Below the pieces are notes generated by a model. The model was not told the origin of the DNA. It saw only the letters and a list, made by a program, of their open reading frames with translations, and made no database searches. Shown here piece by piece: positions 24,501 through 33,497 of a stretch of DNA of 64,000 nt (position 1 is its first letter; every line of letters begins with the position of its first letter). The translations under genes were made by a program, and so were the position numbers. The stretch comes from Gracilibacillus orientalis (GTDB lineage: Bacteria > Bacillota > Bacilli > Bacillales > Amphibacillaceae), in assembly GCF_900114645.1 (NCBI RefSeq), contig NZ_FOTR01000008.1:1-64000 (forward strand). Reading direction: 5' to 3'.

Positions 24501-26290
24501 AAATAGTTGTTTCGAATCGTTACGTTGGTATGCGGTGTAAACGTCTCATCACTTGGTGAATCATATATACCCCAGCCTACCTTTTCTGCACCTTCGTTAA
24601 CTCCTGCATATTGCTTGATTATAATTCCACCGAATGAAGTGTTTTTAATGCTTGAGTTCTCAACAATAACATCATTAAATGTCGTTGGATTTCCAGGATT
24701 AGCAGGATCCTCTACAGTGGTATCAAATACAATACCCCCTGTTCTTTTCGAATTATCCCAGCCTGTTCCCTTTTCAATACCTGGTCTTGGTGGATTCTCA
24801 GGACTACCACCTATCCAATTAACTTCACCACTAACGTCGTGAACGGATACATCGTTGATTCTAAAATGATTTAATTGTGTTCCGTTATCACCTGTAATGT
24901 GGATACCTCGGTAATTCCCTAATGATTCAGCAAATGTTGTCTCAACAGGAGGTTCATTACTCACATCAAGGTTATTAATTCCCCAATAGGATTGGTTTTT
25001 CAGATAAACCGCTGCACCAAATTGACCTTTACCTTCAATCTTTGGCTTATCACCTGATCCATATTGATCAATAACAATAGGTTTATCTGAATCACCAGAT
25101 CCCTTTGGATAAAGTTGGCCAGTCCATGATTGTCCAGCTTTTAATAGTATTTTATCTCCTGGTTCAAAAGTTGTAGCATTTACTTTATCTAAAGATTTCC
25201 ATGCTGCGTCTTCCGTAGTACCATCATTGTCATCGTTTCCATTTGTAGCATCTACATAATAGACGTTTCCATCAACAGCAGGTGCTGCTTCTCTTGTAAC
25301 GTTAATTTGATACGCTACTTTCGTTCCGTCCTCTGCTGTTACTTCAAGGGTAAATTTATTCTCCCCTTCAATCAAAGAAAGTTCGTAAGCTGCACCACTA
25401 ACAACCTCATCTCCCTGTATATCAATAGAAGCATTTGAACTCTCCGTAGTAGGCGTTACATTAATACTTGAAGTATCAAATGGGACACTGGTAGAGTAGT
25501 TTGTATCATCAACATTAAATGTCCCTGCATCACTGGATAATGAAGCTAGTGTGGCATTGTCATCCACAACATTTGCATTTTCTTGAGCAATACGCACATT
25601 GTCAAGATAAGTTTCCATTACATTGCTGCTGTTAGCATAGAATTTCACTTCGGCAATATCAGAAACTGATTCTCTAAATGCATAATCATCAGCTACCAAT
25701 GTTCCATCAACATATAAATCGTAAGTTTGTGAGTCAATATCCAACACGAACTTAAGGTTATACCATTGGTCTTTTTCATATTCCATTACATCTACTGTAG
25801 TATTTCCATCACGAGTTTTAATTACCCCGTCATCAAAAGCTGCACTAATAGCCCTATTACCATTTGAACCAAAAATATATGGAACGCTTGCCCAGCTAGG
25901 ATCACTGATAACTCCATCGTTTCTCATAATATCTGCTTCAACAGTAACAATACCAGTCAATTCTTCACCAGCAGCGAATTTCTTAGAGAAACTTGTTTCC
26001 CCACTATTTGCTTCACGTATCATACGTAAAGCATGGTCACCTCGGGGCGATTCAACTACTTCTACACTCCCGCCCGATTCAGAAATATCCCATTCAGCTG
26101 GGTCGAAATCGCTTTCGAAATCTTCATCTACTAAATAATTTGATTCTCCTGTACTTTCAGTAGCACTGTCAGAATTTGCACTCACTTCGGTAGTAACAAA
26201 GACTGCACTAAAGGTTTGTAAAACTAATAGAAAGATTAAAAATAATGCTACCCTACTGTTTCTTTTTTCCACTGACTTATACTTTTTCAT
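21515..26290 (-). CDS. Large secreted multidomain beta-helix protein, C-terminus truncated
   Basis: The 1591-residue product has a signal peptide (about 1-38). Its domain order is a concanavalin-like sandwich (48-235, DEDFESDFDPAEWD) and a cadherin-like beta-sandwich (about 245-335). A right-handed parallel beta-helix (about 342-850, opening YYVDATNGNDDNDG) comes next. Two carboxypeptidase-regulatory-like domains (about 862-1012) follow. A second concanavalin-like sandwich (1018-1215), two more cadherin-like domains (about 1220-1410), a further beta-domain and a cut-short FIVAR repeat complete it. The two sandwich-plus-cadherin blocks are clearly related, so the gene grew by internal duplication. 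Beta-helix enzymes include polysaccharide lyases and hydrolases; I cannot assign a catalytic site. The gene has its own element-bearing promoter. Confidence 0.8.
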   Translation of the reverse strand: MKKYKSVEKRNSRVALFLIFLLVLQTFSAVFVTTEVSANSDSATESTGESNYLVDEDFESDFDPAEWDISESGGSVEVVESPRGDHALRMIREANSGETSFSKKFAAGEELTGIVTVEADIMRNDGVISDPSWASVPYIFGSNGNRAISAAFDDGVIKTRDGNTTVDVMEYEKDQWYNLKFVLDIDSQTYDLYVDGTLVADDYAFRESVSDIAEVKFYANSSNVMETYLDNVRIAQENANVVDDNATLASLSSDAGTFNVDDTNYSTSVPFDTSSINVTPTTESSNASIDIQGDEVVSGAAYELSLIEGENKFTLEVTAEDGTKVAYQINVTREAAPAVDGNVYYVDATNGNDDNDGTTEDAAWKSLDKVNATTFEPGDKILLKAGQSWTGQLYPKGSGDSDKPIVIDQYGSGDKPKIEGKGQFGAAVYLKNQSYWGINNLDVSNEPPVETTFAESLGNYRGIHITGDNGTQLNHFRINDVSVHDVSGEVNWIGGSPENPPRPGIEKGTGWDNSKRTGGIVFDTTVEDPANPGNPTTFNDVIVENSSIKNTSFGGIIIKQYAGVNEGAEKVGWGIYDSPSDETFTPHTNVTIRNNYLDQYDTDYGCNSIYFTSVQDGLIENNVVAGAGTSGIELYYTDDVVVQYNEVFDTRRKAGGADHNGIDADKATTNTVFQYNYVHDTGDGFLLCQFDFGDVIVRYNVVENTDRYPVYLHSNSAATAEIYNNTIYNEESKYMVYGYGIFMNSEYNIYNNILYSTRDDAVFTTGGGASYNNNSYYGADFPIPADDENAITIDPMLAAVNTGGKGTEESGPALDSLDGYKLLSGSPLIGAGAEVANNGGQDMAGNSVYHGTPDVGAFEYYGSENSTTESVTGKVKDTNGNRVIGAEVSVEINGQTYSDKSDKTGYFSLLNVPVGTDYTLTASKDGYNSGTDVVDVESTNTLSNVELVMEPTTEFGGISGIARDGHGEPLPGATITLTAKDETEYTTVSNESGEYVIDSALHGAGYNLKATKEGYNPDHISDIEIFPAHVAPQEDLFLTGNHPEYLINEDFESGQLPVDWDVSKDGGDVTVVTDPTDSTNTAFYFKRDTNSGVTSFTKNYEPEELTGIVTVEADIMRNDIYGSPSWVSIPYIYGSNGQKGVSFAFDKGNIVAYNGGASETVMPYEQGKWYNVQIVMNIITKEFDLIIDGQMIWDNAPFRSQIEDVEKIEVSATSSNMVEAYMDNIRVIKGVPYAKDDSTLDSIAISQGELTKVSDTRYTVDAGNYVDEIQVTPTTTSQFVSSVEVNGEEVENGQESQAISLNEGENEITITVTAEDGVTTETYTIDVTRTPAQKDTSLTDINLSIGELNPSFTPENTDYTVKGVTTADGEIEIAATLNTDAAGLTINGQEVESGEFSNRIPLTSESSITIRVDAQDGTAYREYTLTVIPEEPPAPELYHLSGDIALNGNVADETTVEIANSEGAIYTAAYNELTDNYGLKDKTDTSGELQYYFHVPEGSYSITVLQGDHSETVIVDTDADSEIVDGMYQQMVEQLSLPVDTEPLEAIIEEAQAIDNDNYFYTTESFEELQLAIESAEEAVETVETFFGPRR
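21537..21680 (-). repeat. FIVAR repeat R2, copy 2
   Basis: 144 bp matching 19564-19707 with one mismatch. It encodes the last FIVAR-like residues of the 1591-residue protein and ends at the deletion junction. Confidence 0.9.
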
Positions 26291-26325
26291 TCTTCTCCTC
26301 CTCTTTTTTCTTTCAAAATAAACAA

Positions 26326-26339
26326 TTAAAGCGTTTTCA
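26326..26339. promoter_or_regulatory. cre-like site in the leader of the beta-helix gene
   Basis: TTAAAGCGTTTTCA has one mismatch to the CcpA consensus. It lies 36 bp upstream of the start codon and downstream of the predicted promoter, a position suited to roadblock repression. Confidence 0.55.
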
Positions 26340-26395
26340 TTTTTTAAGGCCTGAATAATGGAATATGTAACCCTCCTTTATAATTATTCACCATC

Positions 26396-26460
26396 ATTCT
26401 AGTCCATTTCGTTAAGTTTTTCTTTATCATTTACCTACTAAACATTATAAAATACCGACT
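26396..26460 (-). promoter_or_regulatory. Beta-helix gene promoter with direct-repeat element, copy C
   Basis: The element at 26430-26460 reads AGTCGGTA and TAGGTAAA on the minus strand with GG pairs 21 bp apart. A -10 box TAGAAT (26396-26401) begins 34 bases from the second GG, as in copies A and B. Between here and 26732 I see only AT-rich sequence. Confidence 0.7.
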
Positions 26461-26732
26461 ACTTATTAAAAAAAGGAGAATATGATATAATTTACGACTA
26501 TATTTATTCTTAATAGAATTATTTAATAAAGTATCACCTGTAAAATGACCGACTTCGATAATAGGAATTTATAAAATGCATTCGAAGGTGAGCAATTATC
26601 AAAATACTAAAGGAAAAGGAGAAAGATAGAACTAGTTTCCTGATACAAAAAAGCCTGCATGTTATATTGAAAAAAACAGTAAATCCATAATCAATTTTCA
26701 AGAAAATATTGAAAGGATATTGATTTGCACAT

Positions 26733-26766
26733 AAAAATCTCGGGTTCTTATTGAAAAAACCCGAGA
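26733..26766 (-). terminator. Terminator after the DUF1456 gene
   Basis: A 9-bp stem TCTCGGGTT/AACCCGAGA (26738-26746, 26758-26766) is followed on the minus strand by five T residues. It lies about 115 bp after the stop codon. Confidence 0.75.
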
Positions 26767-26880
26767 GACCTGAAATCGAAAATGTTTATTCTAATTTTGA
26801 AATTTACTTTTTAATTACATACCAAGTCAGGTGAACGGTTTATTCCACTACTTGTAGATACTATGTCCCTATACCTTTCC

Positions 26881-27393
26881 TCAGCCCCTATACCTAACAG
26901 TCAATCCCTTCAATAAATTTCGTGCATATTTATCTCCGCATTCTTTGAAATTCTTATGTCCCTTTTTCCTTAATAGGGCTCCTAATTCACTTTTGGTAAT
27001 AGTGACGCCTGCTTCTTCTAATAGTTCAATAATATCCTCACTTGTTAATGTTAGTGCTATTTTTATTTTTTTGAGAAGGATGTTATTAGCAGGTTCATTG
27101 GACAATGGTGGTCTTTCAGGTTGTCCCGGTTTTGGCTCTTGTTTTCCTCTTTTAAAAATGATTAAGCCATTTAAAAATAACTCTAAATTCTTATTATTGA
27201 CATTTATACTCTCTTCATCATCTGCTGGATCAAAATCATCCTCATAATCGTAATCATCTTTGGGTTTTGTGAGCATTTTTTGCACTTCTTCTTTTGTCAC
27301 TTCAATGCCACCAAGTTTAAAAATCTCTACCATATCTTTATCTTTAATATCTAATGCGTATCTTAGTCTAATTAATATATCATTATTAGTCAT
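26881..27393 (-). CDS. DUF1456 family protein (YehS-like)
   Basis: The 170-residue protein consists of two repeats of the DUF1456 module, each starting with a helix like NNDILIRLRYALDIKDKDMVEIFKLGG and NNILLKKIKIALTLTSEDIIELLEEAG. An acidic linker (KDDYDYEDDFDPADDEE) separates them, and the FLNGLI helix of the first repeat follows. The family is widespread and its function is not known. The ATG at 27393 follows GGAGG by seven bases. It is a single-gene unit. Confidence 0.87.
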   Translation of the reverse strand: MTNNDILIRLRYALDIKDKDMVEIFKLGGIEVTKEEVQKMLTKPKDDYDYEDDFDPADDEESINVNNKNLELFLNGLIIFKRGKQEPKPGQPERPPLSNEPANNILLKKIKIALTLTSEDIIELLEEAGVTITKSELGALLRKKGHKNFKECGDKYARNLLKGLTVRYRG

Positions 27394-27475
27394 CAATAAA
27401 CCTCCTACAAAGGGAACAGAACGGGACTGTTCCCTTATCCACTTTCATTAACAGTATACCTGTTTATTTTAGTTG

Positions 27476-28855
27476 CTACAATTTCCGCTCCAACCAACAA
27501 ACATTCTCAATGTGCGTCGTCTGCGGAAACATATCCACTGGCTGCACTTCTTTTGTCTCATATCCGCCATCCTCTAATATCCGCAAATCTCTTGCTAATG
27601 TAGATGGATTACAAGATACGTAAACAATTCGTTTTGGTTTCATCTCTAGCATAGCTTCCAGTAATGCCTCGTCACAGCCTTTTCTTGGTGGGTCTACGAC
27701 AATAACATCTGGCTGCAGGCCTTGTGCTCGCCACCATGGCATTACTTTCTCCGCTTCTCCTACAAAAAATTCTGCATTGTCTATGTGATTTAGCTTCGCA
27801 TTTTCTTTTGCATCACTTACTGCTTCTGGTACGATTTCCACACCGTATACCTTTTTCGCCTTTTGTGCCAGAGATAACGAGATTGTTCCAATACCACAGT
27901 AGGCATCAATCACTGTTTCACTTCCTGAAAGATTCGCATATTCTAACGCTTGATCATATAATTTTTTCGTTTGTGGCGGGTTTACTTGATAGAATGATTT
28001 AGCAGAAATGGCAAACTTGATATCTCCAATCTGATCGTAAATGTATTCTTCCCCCCAAAGTACTTTCGTTTTATTTCCGAGAATAACGTTCGTACGGTCT
28101 GGGTTAATATTTTGCACGACCGATTTAACATGAGGATTTGTTTCGGTTATTTCCTTGATCAGTGTATCTAACCCAGTTACTTTTTCTTTTCTTGTTACTA
28201 ATACAACCATCGTCTGCTTTGTTTCTTGACCAGACCTCACCATAATATGACGTAAAATACCACGGTTATTTTTCTCATCATAATGAGGGATACCTAACCG
28301 ATTGGCAATTTCACGCACCGCCTCAACCATGCGGTCATTGACCTCATCAGTAATGATGCAGCGGGCCATATCATCAATAATTTCATGACTTCTTTTTCGA
28401 TAAAATCCAGTTATTAATTCACCATTTTTCGATCCTACTGGTATTTGAACCTTATTGCGATAACGCCAAGGATCATCCATGCCGATCGTTGGATGAATCG
28501 GTATATTTTCAATATGGCCGATCTTTTTCAAGGCGCTTTGAACTTGATTTCGCTTCATTTCGAGCTGCATCTCATAACTCATGTGCTGCAGCTGACATCC
28601 ACCACATTTATAATACACATTACATGGTGGTTTGACACGATCTTCACTTTCTTCTCTTACTTCTATTAATCGACCGAATCCGAAGTTCTTTTTGACCTTT
28701 ATTACTTTCACTTCTCCTGTTTCACCAGGTAATCCATTAGGAACAAAAAGCGGATAGCCGTCTACTTTTCCAACTCCAGCACCTTCGTGCGTAATATCTT
28801 CAAATGTTAATTCGATTGTTTGATTTTTCTTCACAGGTGGGGCTGTTTTTGTCAT
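27476..28855 (-). CDS. rlmD: 23S rRNA (uracil-C5)-methyltransferase, RumA/RlmCD type
   Basis: This 459-residue enzyme methylates C5 of uracil in 23S rRNA using S-adenosylmethionine. It has an N-terminal TRAM domain (about 8-68). The 4Fe-4S cluster ligands are C78, C84 and C87 ([10 protein letters not shown]) with C166. A Rossmann methyltransferase domain carries [11 protein letters not shown] for cofactor binding, and the catalytic Cys is in [12 protein letters not shown]. The B. subtilis homologue YefA (RlmCD) modifies two positions (U747 and U1939), and this one may too. AAAGGA precedes the start. The dgkB neighbour is shared with B. subtilis. Confidence 0.92.
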   Translation of the reverse strand: MTKTAPPVKKNQTIELTFEDITHEGAGVGKVDGYPLFVPNGLPGETGEVKVIKVKKNFGFGRLIEVREESEDRVKPPCNVYYKCGGCQLQHMSYEMQLEMKRNQVQSALKKIGHIENIPIHPTIGMDDPWRYRNKVQIPVGSKNGELITGFYRKRSHEIIDDMARCIITDEVNDRMVEAVREIANRLGIPHYDEKNNRGILRHIMVRSGQETKQTMVVLVTRKEKVTGLDTLIKEITETNPHVKSVVQNINPDRTNVILGNKTKVLWGEEYIYDQIGDIKFAISAKSFYQVNPPQTKKLYDQALEYANLSGSETVIDAYCGIGTISLSLAQKAKKVYGVEIVPEAVSDAKENAKLNHIDNAEFFVGEAEKVMPWWRAQGLQPDVIVVDPPRKGCDEALLEAMLEMKPKRIVYVSCNPSTLARDLRILEDGGYETKEVQPVDMFPQTTHIENVCWLERKL

Positions 28856-29012
28856 ATTATCAACGTCCTTTTTCTCAGGTAAAATGTCTTTATTCGTCAG
28901 TCGACATTCTCTCTTATCATATGTTGTCCAAATTTTATCACAGCTAATGACAAATAGAAAATACTGTGTCTAATTTGATCATTTCCTGGGAAATAATCCT
29001 ATAATTTTATCG

Positions 29013-29049
29013 AAAAATAAAGGTACACTCTCCGACAGAATGTACCTTT
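29013..29049 (-). terminator. Terminator of dgkB
   Basis: A 9-bp stem AAAGGTACA/TGTACCTTT (29019-29027, 29041-29049) lies six bases after the dgkB stop and is followed on the minus strand by ATTTTT. Confidence 0.85.
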
Positions 29050-29054
29050 TCTTA

Positions 29055-29969
29055 CTATTCGATTTTCGCTTGTTTTTCGATAAAATCCTCGGAAACAAAA
29101 AAATCGATATGCTGATAGAGGTTTTCAAATTCACCTGGTAACAAACCGCCGTACTCTCCATCTAAATTAAGTTGCATTTTTTCTTCTGTATGTACTTTAA
29201 TGCGATTTGCTCTCGTGTAGAAGATATGATTATCCTCTAAGTGTGCGCCTTTTGTCGCAAGGCTAGCAATACGAACAAATTCAGCTAAATTTGTCTTCCG
29301 CAGTATTACTAAATCAAAATACCCATCATCCATTTTAGCTGCTGGTGCAATCTTCTCAAAACCGCCTACCGAGTTCGTATTAGAGACAAGGAAAAGCATG
29401 ATTTCATCATCAAACCATTTTCCATCGTACTCAATTTGAACTTGCGTTGGCTTCAAAGATGGAAGCATTTCAATTCCTTTCAGATAATAGGCGAGCTGAC
29501 CAAGCATCGTTTTTAATTTACTGGGGACTTCATAGGTTAATTCTGTTAACTTTCCGCCACCTGCTATATTCATGAAGTAACGATCATTTACTCTACCTAT
29601 ATCAAGCTTGCGGATATTATGCTCAAGTATCACACTTACAGCTTTCTGGATCTCACGAGGAATACCTAATGCTCTTGCGAAGTCATTGGTTGTCCCAACT
29701 GGAATAATTGCTAACTGCGGTCGATATTCCTGCTCTGCCATACCATGTATGACTTCATTAATGGTGCCATCCCCACCTGCAGAAATTATCAGATCAAACT
29801 TGCGTTCTACCGCAATTCTCGCAGCATTTATCGCATCTCCTTCACATGTAGTCGCATGGGCGGATGTTTCATATCCTGCTTCTTCAAAGCGCCTTAAAAC
29901 CTCTGGCAGCTCTTTTTTGAAAGCCTCACGACCAGATGTTGGATTGTAGATAATGCGTGCACGTTTCAT
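29055..29969 (-). CDS. dgkB: Diacylglycerol kinase (soluble, DgkB type)
   Basis: The 304-residue lipid kinase returns diacylglycerol, a by-product of lipoteichoic acid synthesis, to phosphatidic acid using ATP. The N-terminal nucleotide-binding fold shows RIIYNPTSGR and ISAGGDGTINEVIHGM (the GGDGT motif). Then come VGTTNDFARALGIP and a C-terminal beta-sandwich with DDGYFDLVIL. The ATG at 29969 was chosen because AGGAG lies seven bases upstream; the ATG two codons earlier is too close. It has its own promoter and terminator. The position beside rlmD and near gat is as in B. subtilis. Confidence 0.93.
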   Translation of the reverse strand: MKRARIIYNPTSGREAFKKELPEVLRRFEEAGYETSAHATTCEGDAINAARIAVERKFDLIISAGGDGTINEVIHGMAEQEYRPQLAIIPVGTTNDFARALGIPREIQKAVSVILEHNIRKLDIGRVNDRYFMNIAGGGKLTELTYEVPSKLKTMLGQLAYYLKGIEMLPSLKPTQVQIEYDGKWFDDEIMLFLVSNTNSVGGFEKIAPAAKMDDGYFDLVILRKTNLAEFVRIASLATKGAHLEDNHIFYTRANRIKVHTEEKMQLNLDGEYGGLLPGEFENLYQHIDFFVSEDFIEKQAKIE

Positions 29970-30004
29970 AGTCATTCTCCTCTTAACGTAACTTCCTATC
30001 TTAC

Positions 30005-30032
30005 ATCATAATAGTTTTAACAAAATTTGCAA
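30005..30032 (-). promoter_or_regulatory. Promoter of dgkB
   Basis: Minus strand TTGCAA (30027-30032), a 16-bp spacer and TATGAT (30005-30010), about 35 bp upstream of the start codon. Confidence 0.6.
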
Positions 30033-30043
30033 ACAATAACTTA

Positions 30044-30125
30044 CTTTTATTTCATGAAAGAATTCTCTTTCCCCAGATAAGTGCTGTTGGTAGCACAATA
30101 TTATTCTTCTTTCACGAGATAAAAG
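30044..30125. other. Long imperfect inverted repeat between gatB and dgkB
   Basis: Two 19-base arms (30044-30062 and 30107-30125) are complementary except at two positions, which would be G-U pairs in RNA. They enclose 44 bases holding a smaller hairpin GTGCT/AGCAC (30081-30085, 30092-30096). The right arm can also pair with about 12 of 15 bases near 30132-30149, so two folds compete. It carries no gene and its function is unknown. Confidence 0.6.
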
Positions 30126-30147
30126 AAGATATAATATATCGTGAAGA

Positions 30148-30177
30148 AAGGACTGTGCTATGTACTGCACAGTCCTT
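30148..30177 (-). terminator. Terminator-like hairpin after gatB
   Basis: An 11-bp perfect stem AAGGACTGTGC/GCACAGTCCTT (30148-30158, 30167-30177) with an 8-base loop begins nine bases beyond the gatB stop. The downstream T-rich tract on the minus strand (TTTCTTC) is weak. Confidence 0.65.
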
Positions 30178-30186
30178 CAACTTTTT

Positions 30187-31620
30187 TTATCTTTTTTCGA
30201 TTTCTTCATTGATGATTTTGTTTACCATTGGTGGGTTGGCTTGTCCTTTTGTTGCTTTCATTGTTTGACCAACGAGGAAGCCGAGTGCTTTGTCTTTACC
30301 ATTTTTGAAATCGATGATGGATTGTTCATTTTCATCAAGGATGCCAGTGATAATTTCACGAAGTTGACCTTCATCAGAGATTTGCACTAGTCCTTTATCT
30401 TTGACAATTTTTTCTGGTTCTCCGCCATTTTCCACTAGTTCCGCGAAAACTTTTTTCGCCATCTTAGATGAGATTGTACCATCTTCAATAAGTTGAATCA
30501 TTTTCGCAAGAGCTGCTGGTGTCATTTTCAAGTCTTCGATTTCGACTTGTTGTTTATTCATATAGGCTGATACTTCACCCATTAACCAGTTAGACGCTTG
30601 TTTGGTATCTGCGCCAGCTTCAATGGATTCTTCAAAGAAGTCAGACATTTCTTTTGTACTTGTTAATACACCTGCATCATAAGCTGGCAGGTCTAAATCT
30701 TTCACATAACGTTCGCGACGAGCATCTGGTAATTCCGGAATTTCAGCACGAATGCGCTCTTTCCATGCGTCATCAATATAAAGTGGAACAAGATCTGGTT
30801 CTGGGAAATAACGATAATCATCAGAACCTTCCTTAATACGCATAAGAATCGTTTCTTTCTTTTGCTCATCGTAACGACGAGTTTCCTGAAGGATCTCACC
30901 ACCGTTTAGTAATACTTCACGTTGGCGTTTTTCTTCAAATTCCAACCCTTTTTGAACAAAAGAGAAGGAGTTTAAGTTTTTCAATTCTGTTTTGGTACCG
31001 AATTCCTCTTGCCCTACTGGACGGATGGAAATATTGGCGTCACAACGCAGGGAACCTTCTTCCATCTTACAGTCTGATACACCTGTATATTGGATGATAT
31101 TTTTTAGTTTTTCTAAATAAGCATATGCTTCTTCTGGTGTACGAATATCCGGTTCTGATACGATTTCGACAAGCGGTGTACCTTGACGGTTATAATCCAC
31201 TAAAGAATAGCCATCATCACCGTGGGTTAGTTTCCCAGCGTCTTCTTCTAAGTGAAGACGTGTGATACCGATACGTTTCTTTTCTCCGTTCACTTCAATT
31301 TCGATCCAGCCATTTTCCCCGATAGGTTGATCAAATTGTGAGATTTGGTATGCTTTCGGATTGTCTGGATAGAAATAGTTTTTACGGTCGAATTTTGTAT
31401 CTGTTGCGATATCACAGTTGATCGCCATTGATGCTTTCATCGCATAATTTACTGCTTCTTCATTTAATACAGGTAATACACCTGGATATCCTAAGTCGAT
31501 CGGGTTTACGTTAGCGTTTGGCTCTGAACCAAAGGCATTAGGACTTGGACTAAAAATTTTCGATGCCGTTTTTAATTCAACGTGTACCTCTAAACCAATA
31601 ACTGTTTCAAAATTTGTCAT
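30187..31620 (-). CDS. gatB: Asp-tRNA(Asn)/Glu-tRNA(Gln) amidotransferase subunit B
   Basis: This 477-residue subunit binds the mischarged tRNA and its kinase site activates the carboxylate. Features are the N-terminal cradle ([20 protein letters not shown], and [16 protein letters not shown]), the zinc and ATP region ([13 protein letters not shown]) and the C-terminal YqeY-like tRNA-contact domain. The ATG overlaps the gatA stop by one base (TAATG); the ribosome binding site GGAGGTGA is formed by the final gatA codons. It is the last gene of gatC-gatA-gatB. The complex makes Gln-tRNA(Gln), and often Asn-tRNA(Asn), by transamidation. Confidence 0.96.
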   Translation of the reverse strand: MTNFETVIGLEVHVELKTASKIFSPSPNAFGSEPNANVNPIDLGYPGVLPVLNEEAVNYAMKASMAINCDIATDTKFDRKNYFYPDNPKAYQISQFDQPIGENGWIEIEVNGEKKRIGITRLHLEEDAGKLTHGDDGYSLVDYNRQGTPLVEIVSEPDIRTPEEAYAYLEKLKNIIQYTGVSDCKMEEGSLRCDANISIRPVGQEEFGTKTELKNLNSFSFVQKGLEFEEKRQREVLLNGGEILQETRRYDEQKKETILMRIKEGSDDYRYFPEPDLVPLYIDDAWKERIRAEIPELPDARRERYVKDLDLPAYDAGVLTSTKEMSDFFEESIEAGADTKQASNWLMGEVSAYMNKQQVEIEDLKMTPAALAKMIQLIEDGTISSKMAKKVFAELVENGGEPEKIVKDKGLVQISDEGQLREIITGILDENEQSIIDFKNGKDKALGFLVGQTMKATKGQANPPMVNKIINEEIEKR

Positions 31621-33089
31621 TATTGGTCACCTCCTAAATTAGGACGTTTCTTGTGATGATCAGTTGCTTGCTCGTAAGCGTATGCCGTACGATAGATGGT
31701 TGATTCATCGAAGTGTCTACCAATGATTTGTAGCCCAATTGGTAAACCGTCACTTGAGAAGCCACAAGGTATAGACATACCCGGCAATCCGGCAAGGTTT
31801 ACTGGCGTTGTTAAAACATCATCCGTATACATTGTTAATGGATCATCAATTTTTTCACCGACTTTGTATGCTGGTGTTGGTGTTGTTGGTCCAATCACTA
31901 CATCATACTCATCGAAGATTTTTTCGAAGTCATTTTTAATAAGTGTACGTACTTTTTGTGCTTTTTTGTAGTAAGCATCATAGTAACCAGAGCTTAATGC
32001 AAATGTACCAAGCATGATACGACGTTTTACTTCGTCACCAAAGCCTTCTGCACGAGACTGTTTGAACATATCAACCATATCAACGTTTTTCTCTGTACGA
32101 ACACCGTAGCGTACACCGTCGAAACGAGATAGGTTGGCACTTGCTTCTGATGATGCTAGCAAATAATAGGCAGCAACCGCATATTTAGAGTGTGGTAAAG
32201 AAACTTCTTCCCATGTTGCCCCTAATTCTTCATATTGTTTTAAAGCAGCAAGAACTGCCTCTTTCACTTCTGGGTTAACCCCTTCTTGTAAGTATTCTTT
32301 TGGTACAGCAATACGCAAGCCTTTAACATCTTCTTTGAATGCATTACTATAGTTTGGAATATCTACATTGGCTGAAGTGGAATCCATTTTGTCATTGCCT
32401 ACAATTGCCTGTAGTAAATGGGCATTGTCTTCTACTGTTCTTGTAATTGGTCCAATTTGATCAAGTGACGATGCGAACGCAACAAGACCAAAACGGGATA
32501 CAAGACCATATGTAGGTTTCATTCCAACCACACCACAAAATGCTGCTGGTTGACGGATCGAACCACCTGTATCAGATCCTAATGAGAAAAATACTTCTCC
32601 TGCTGCTACAGCTGCTGCGGAACCACCACTGGAACCACCGGGAACATAGTCTGTATTCCATGGATTACGGGTATTTTCATAGCTGGAATTCTCTGTAGAA
32701 GAACCCATCGCAAACTCGTCCATATTTAATTTCCCGATATTAACTGTGTTTTCTGTGTCTAATTTCTGCATAACCGTTGCATCATACAAAGGATCGTTCA
32801 AATTATCAAGGATTTGACTTGCACAAGTTGTGCGCAATCCTTTCGTTACGATATTATCTTTAATTCCGATTGGCATACCATATAAAATGGATGCGTCAGA
32901 ACCTAATTTCTCGTCTAATTCTTTCGCTTGCTTTTTTGCTTCTTCTTCATTTAATGTCAAAAATGCTTTGACTTGATCATCCACTGCATTTATTTGGTTA
33001 TATGAAGCTTCGACAAGATCACTAACAGTAATTTCTTTATTATGTAGCTTTTCTTGTAACTCCTTTAACGTATAATCAAAAAGTGACAA
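31620..33089 (-). CDS. gatA: Asp-tRNA(Asn)/Glu-tRNA(Gln) amidotransferase subunit A
   Basis: The 489-residue amidase subunit hydrolyses glutamine to supply ammonia. The Ser-cisSer-Lys triad is visible as K77 (GIKDNI), S153 in [10 protein letters not shown] and S177 in [12 protein letters not shown]. Length is normal for the family. It follows gatC by 12 bp and overlaps gatB by one base. Confidence 0.97.
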   Translation of the reverse strand: MSLFDYTLKELQEKLHNKEITVSDLVEASYNQINAVDDQVKAFLTLNEEEAKKQAKELDEKLGSDASILYGMPIGIKDNIVTKGLRTTCASQILDNLNDPLYDATVMQKLDTENTVNIGKLNMDEFAMGSSTENSSYENTRNPWNTDYVPGGSSGGSAAAVAAGEVFFSLGSDTGGSIRQPAAFCGVVGMKPTYGLVSRFGLVAFASSLDQIGPITRTVEDNAHLLQAIVGNDKMDSTSANVDIPNYSNAFKEDVKGLRIAVPKEYLQEGVNPEVKEAVLAALKQYEELGATWEEVSLPHSKYAVAAYYLLASSEASANLSRFDGVRYGVRTEKNVDMVDMFKQSRAEGFGDEVKRRIMLGTFALSSGYYDAYYKKAQKVRTLIKNDFEKIFDEYDVVIGPTTPTPAYKVGEKIDDPLTMYTDDVLTTPVNLAGLPGMSIPCGFSSDGLPIGLQIIGRHFDESTIYRTAYAYEQATDHHKKRPNLGGDQ

Positions 33090-33101
33090 AAGAAACCCTC
33101 C

Positions 33102-33392
33102 TTATTCAAGAATTGATGGTACACGGAACTGACCATTTTTTTGATCTGGTGCATTCTTTAACGCATCTTCTTTCTTAATCCATTCTTTCGGCTCATCTTT
33201 GCGCATTACATTTTTTAAATCTAATACGTGTGTTGTTGGCTTGACGTCATCGGTATCCAACTCGTTTAAAAGCTCTGCGTAATTGATGATATCTCCCAAT
33301 TGTTGGGTGAATGTTTCTACTTCTTCATCTTTTAAAGCTAGACGTGCTAAATTTGCGACGTGCTTTACTTCTTCTTTTGAGATTTCTGCCAT
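33102..33392 (-). CDS. gatC: Asp-tRNA(Asn)/Glu-tRNA(Gln) amidotransferase subunit C
   Basis: This 96-residue subunit wraps between GatA and GatB and stabilises the complex. The family signature is present: an N-terminal helix with [38 protein letters not shown], and the C-terminal FRVPSIL. The GGAGGTGA ribosome binding site is ideal. It is the first gene of the operon. Confidence 0.96.
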   Translation of the reverse strand: MAEISKEEVKHVANLARLALKDEEVETFTQQLGDIINYAELLNELDTDDVKPTTHVLDLKNVMRKDEPKEWIKKEDALKNAPDQKNGQFRVPSILE

Positions 33393-33497
33393 GTTATTTC
33401 ACCTCCATATATATTAGAAACTAACTATTATATTAGTAAAATCCATAACGTTTATTTTACCATTAATCCTATCTTTGCAAAACTTTTTTGAATAGAA

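Noticed and set aside
24507-24842. A 111-codon plus-strand frame inside the beta-helix gene
   Set aside because: Antisense shadow of a long, well-supported gene; no ribosome binding site.
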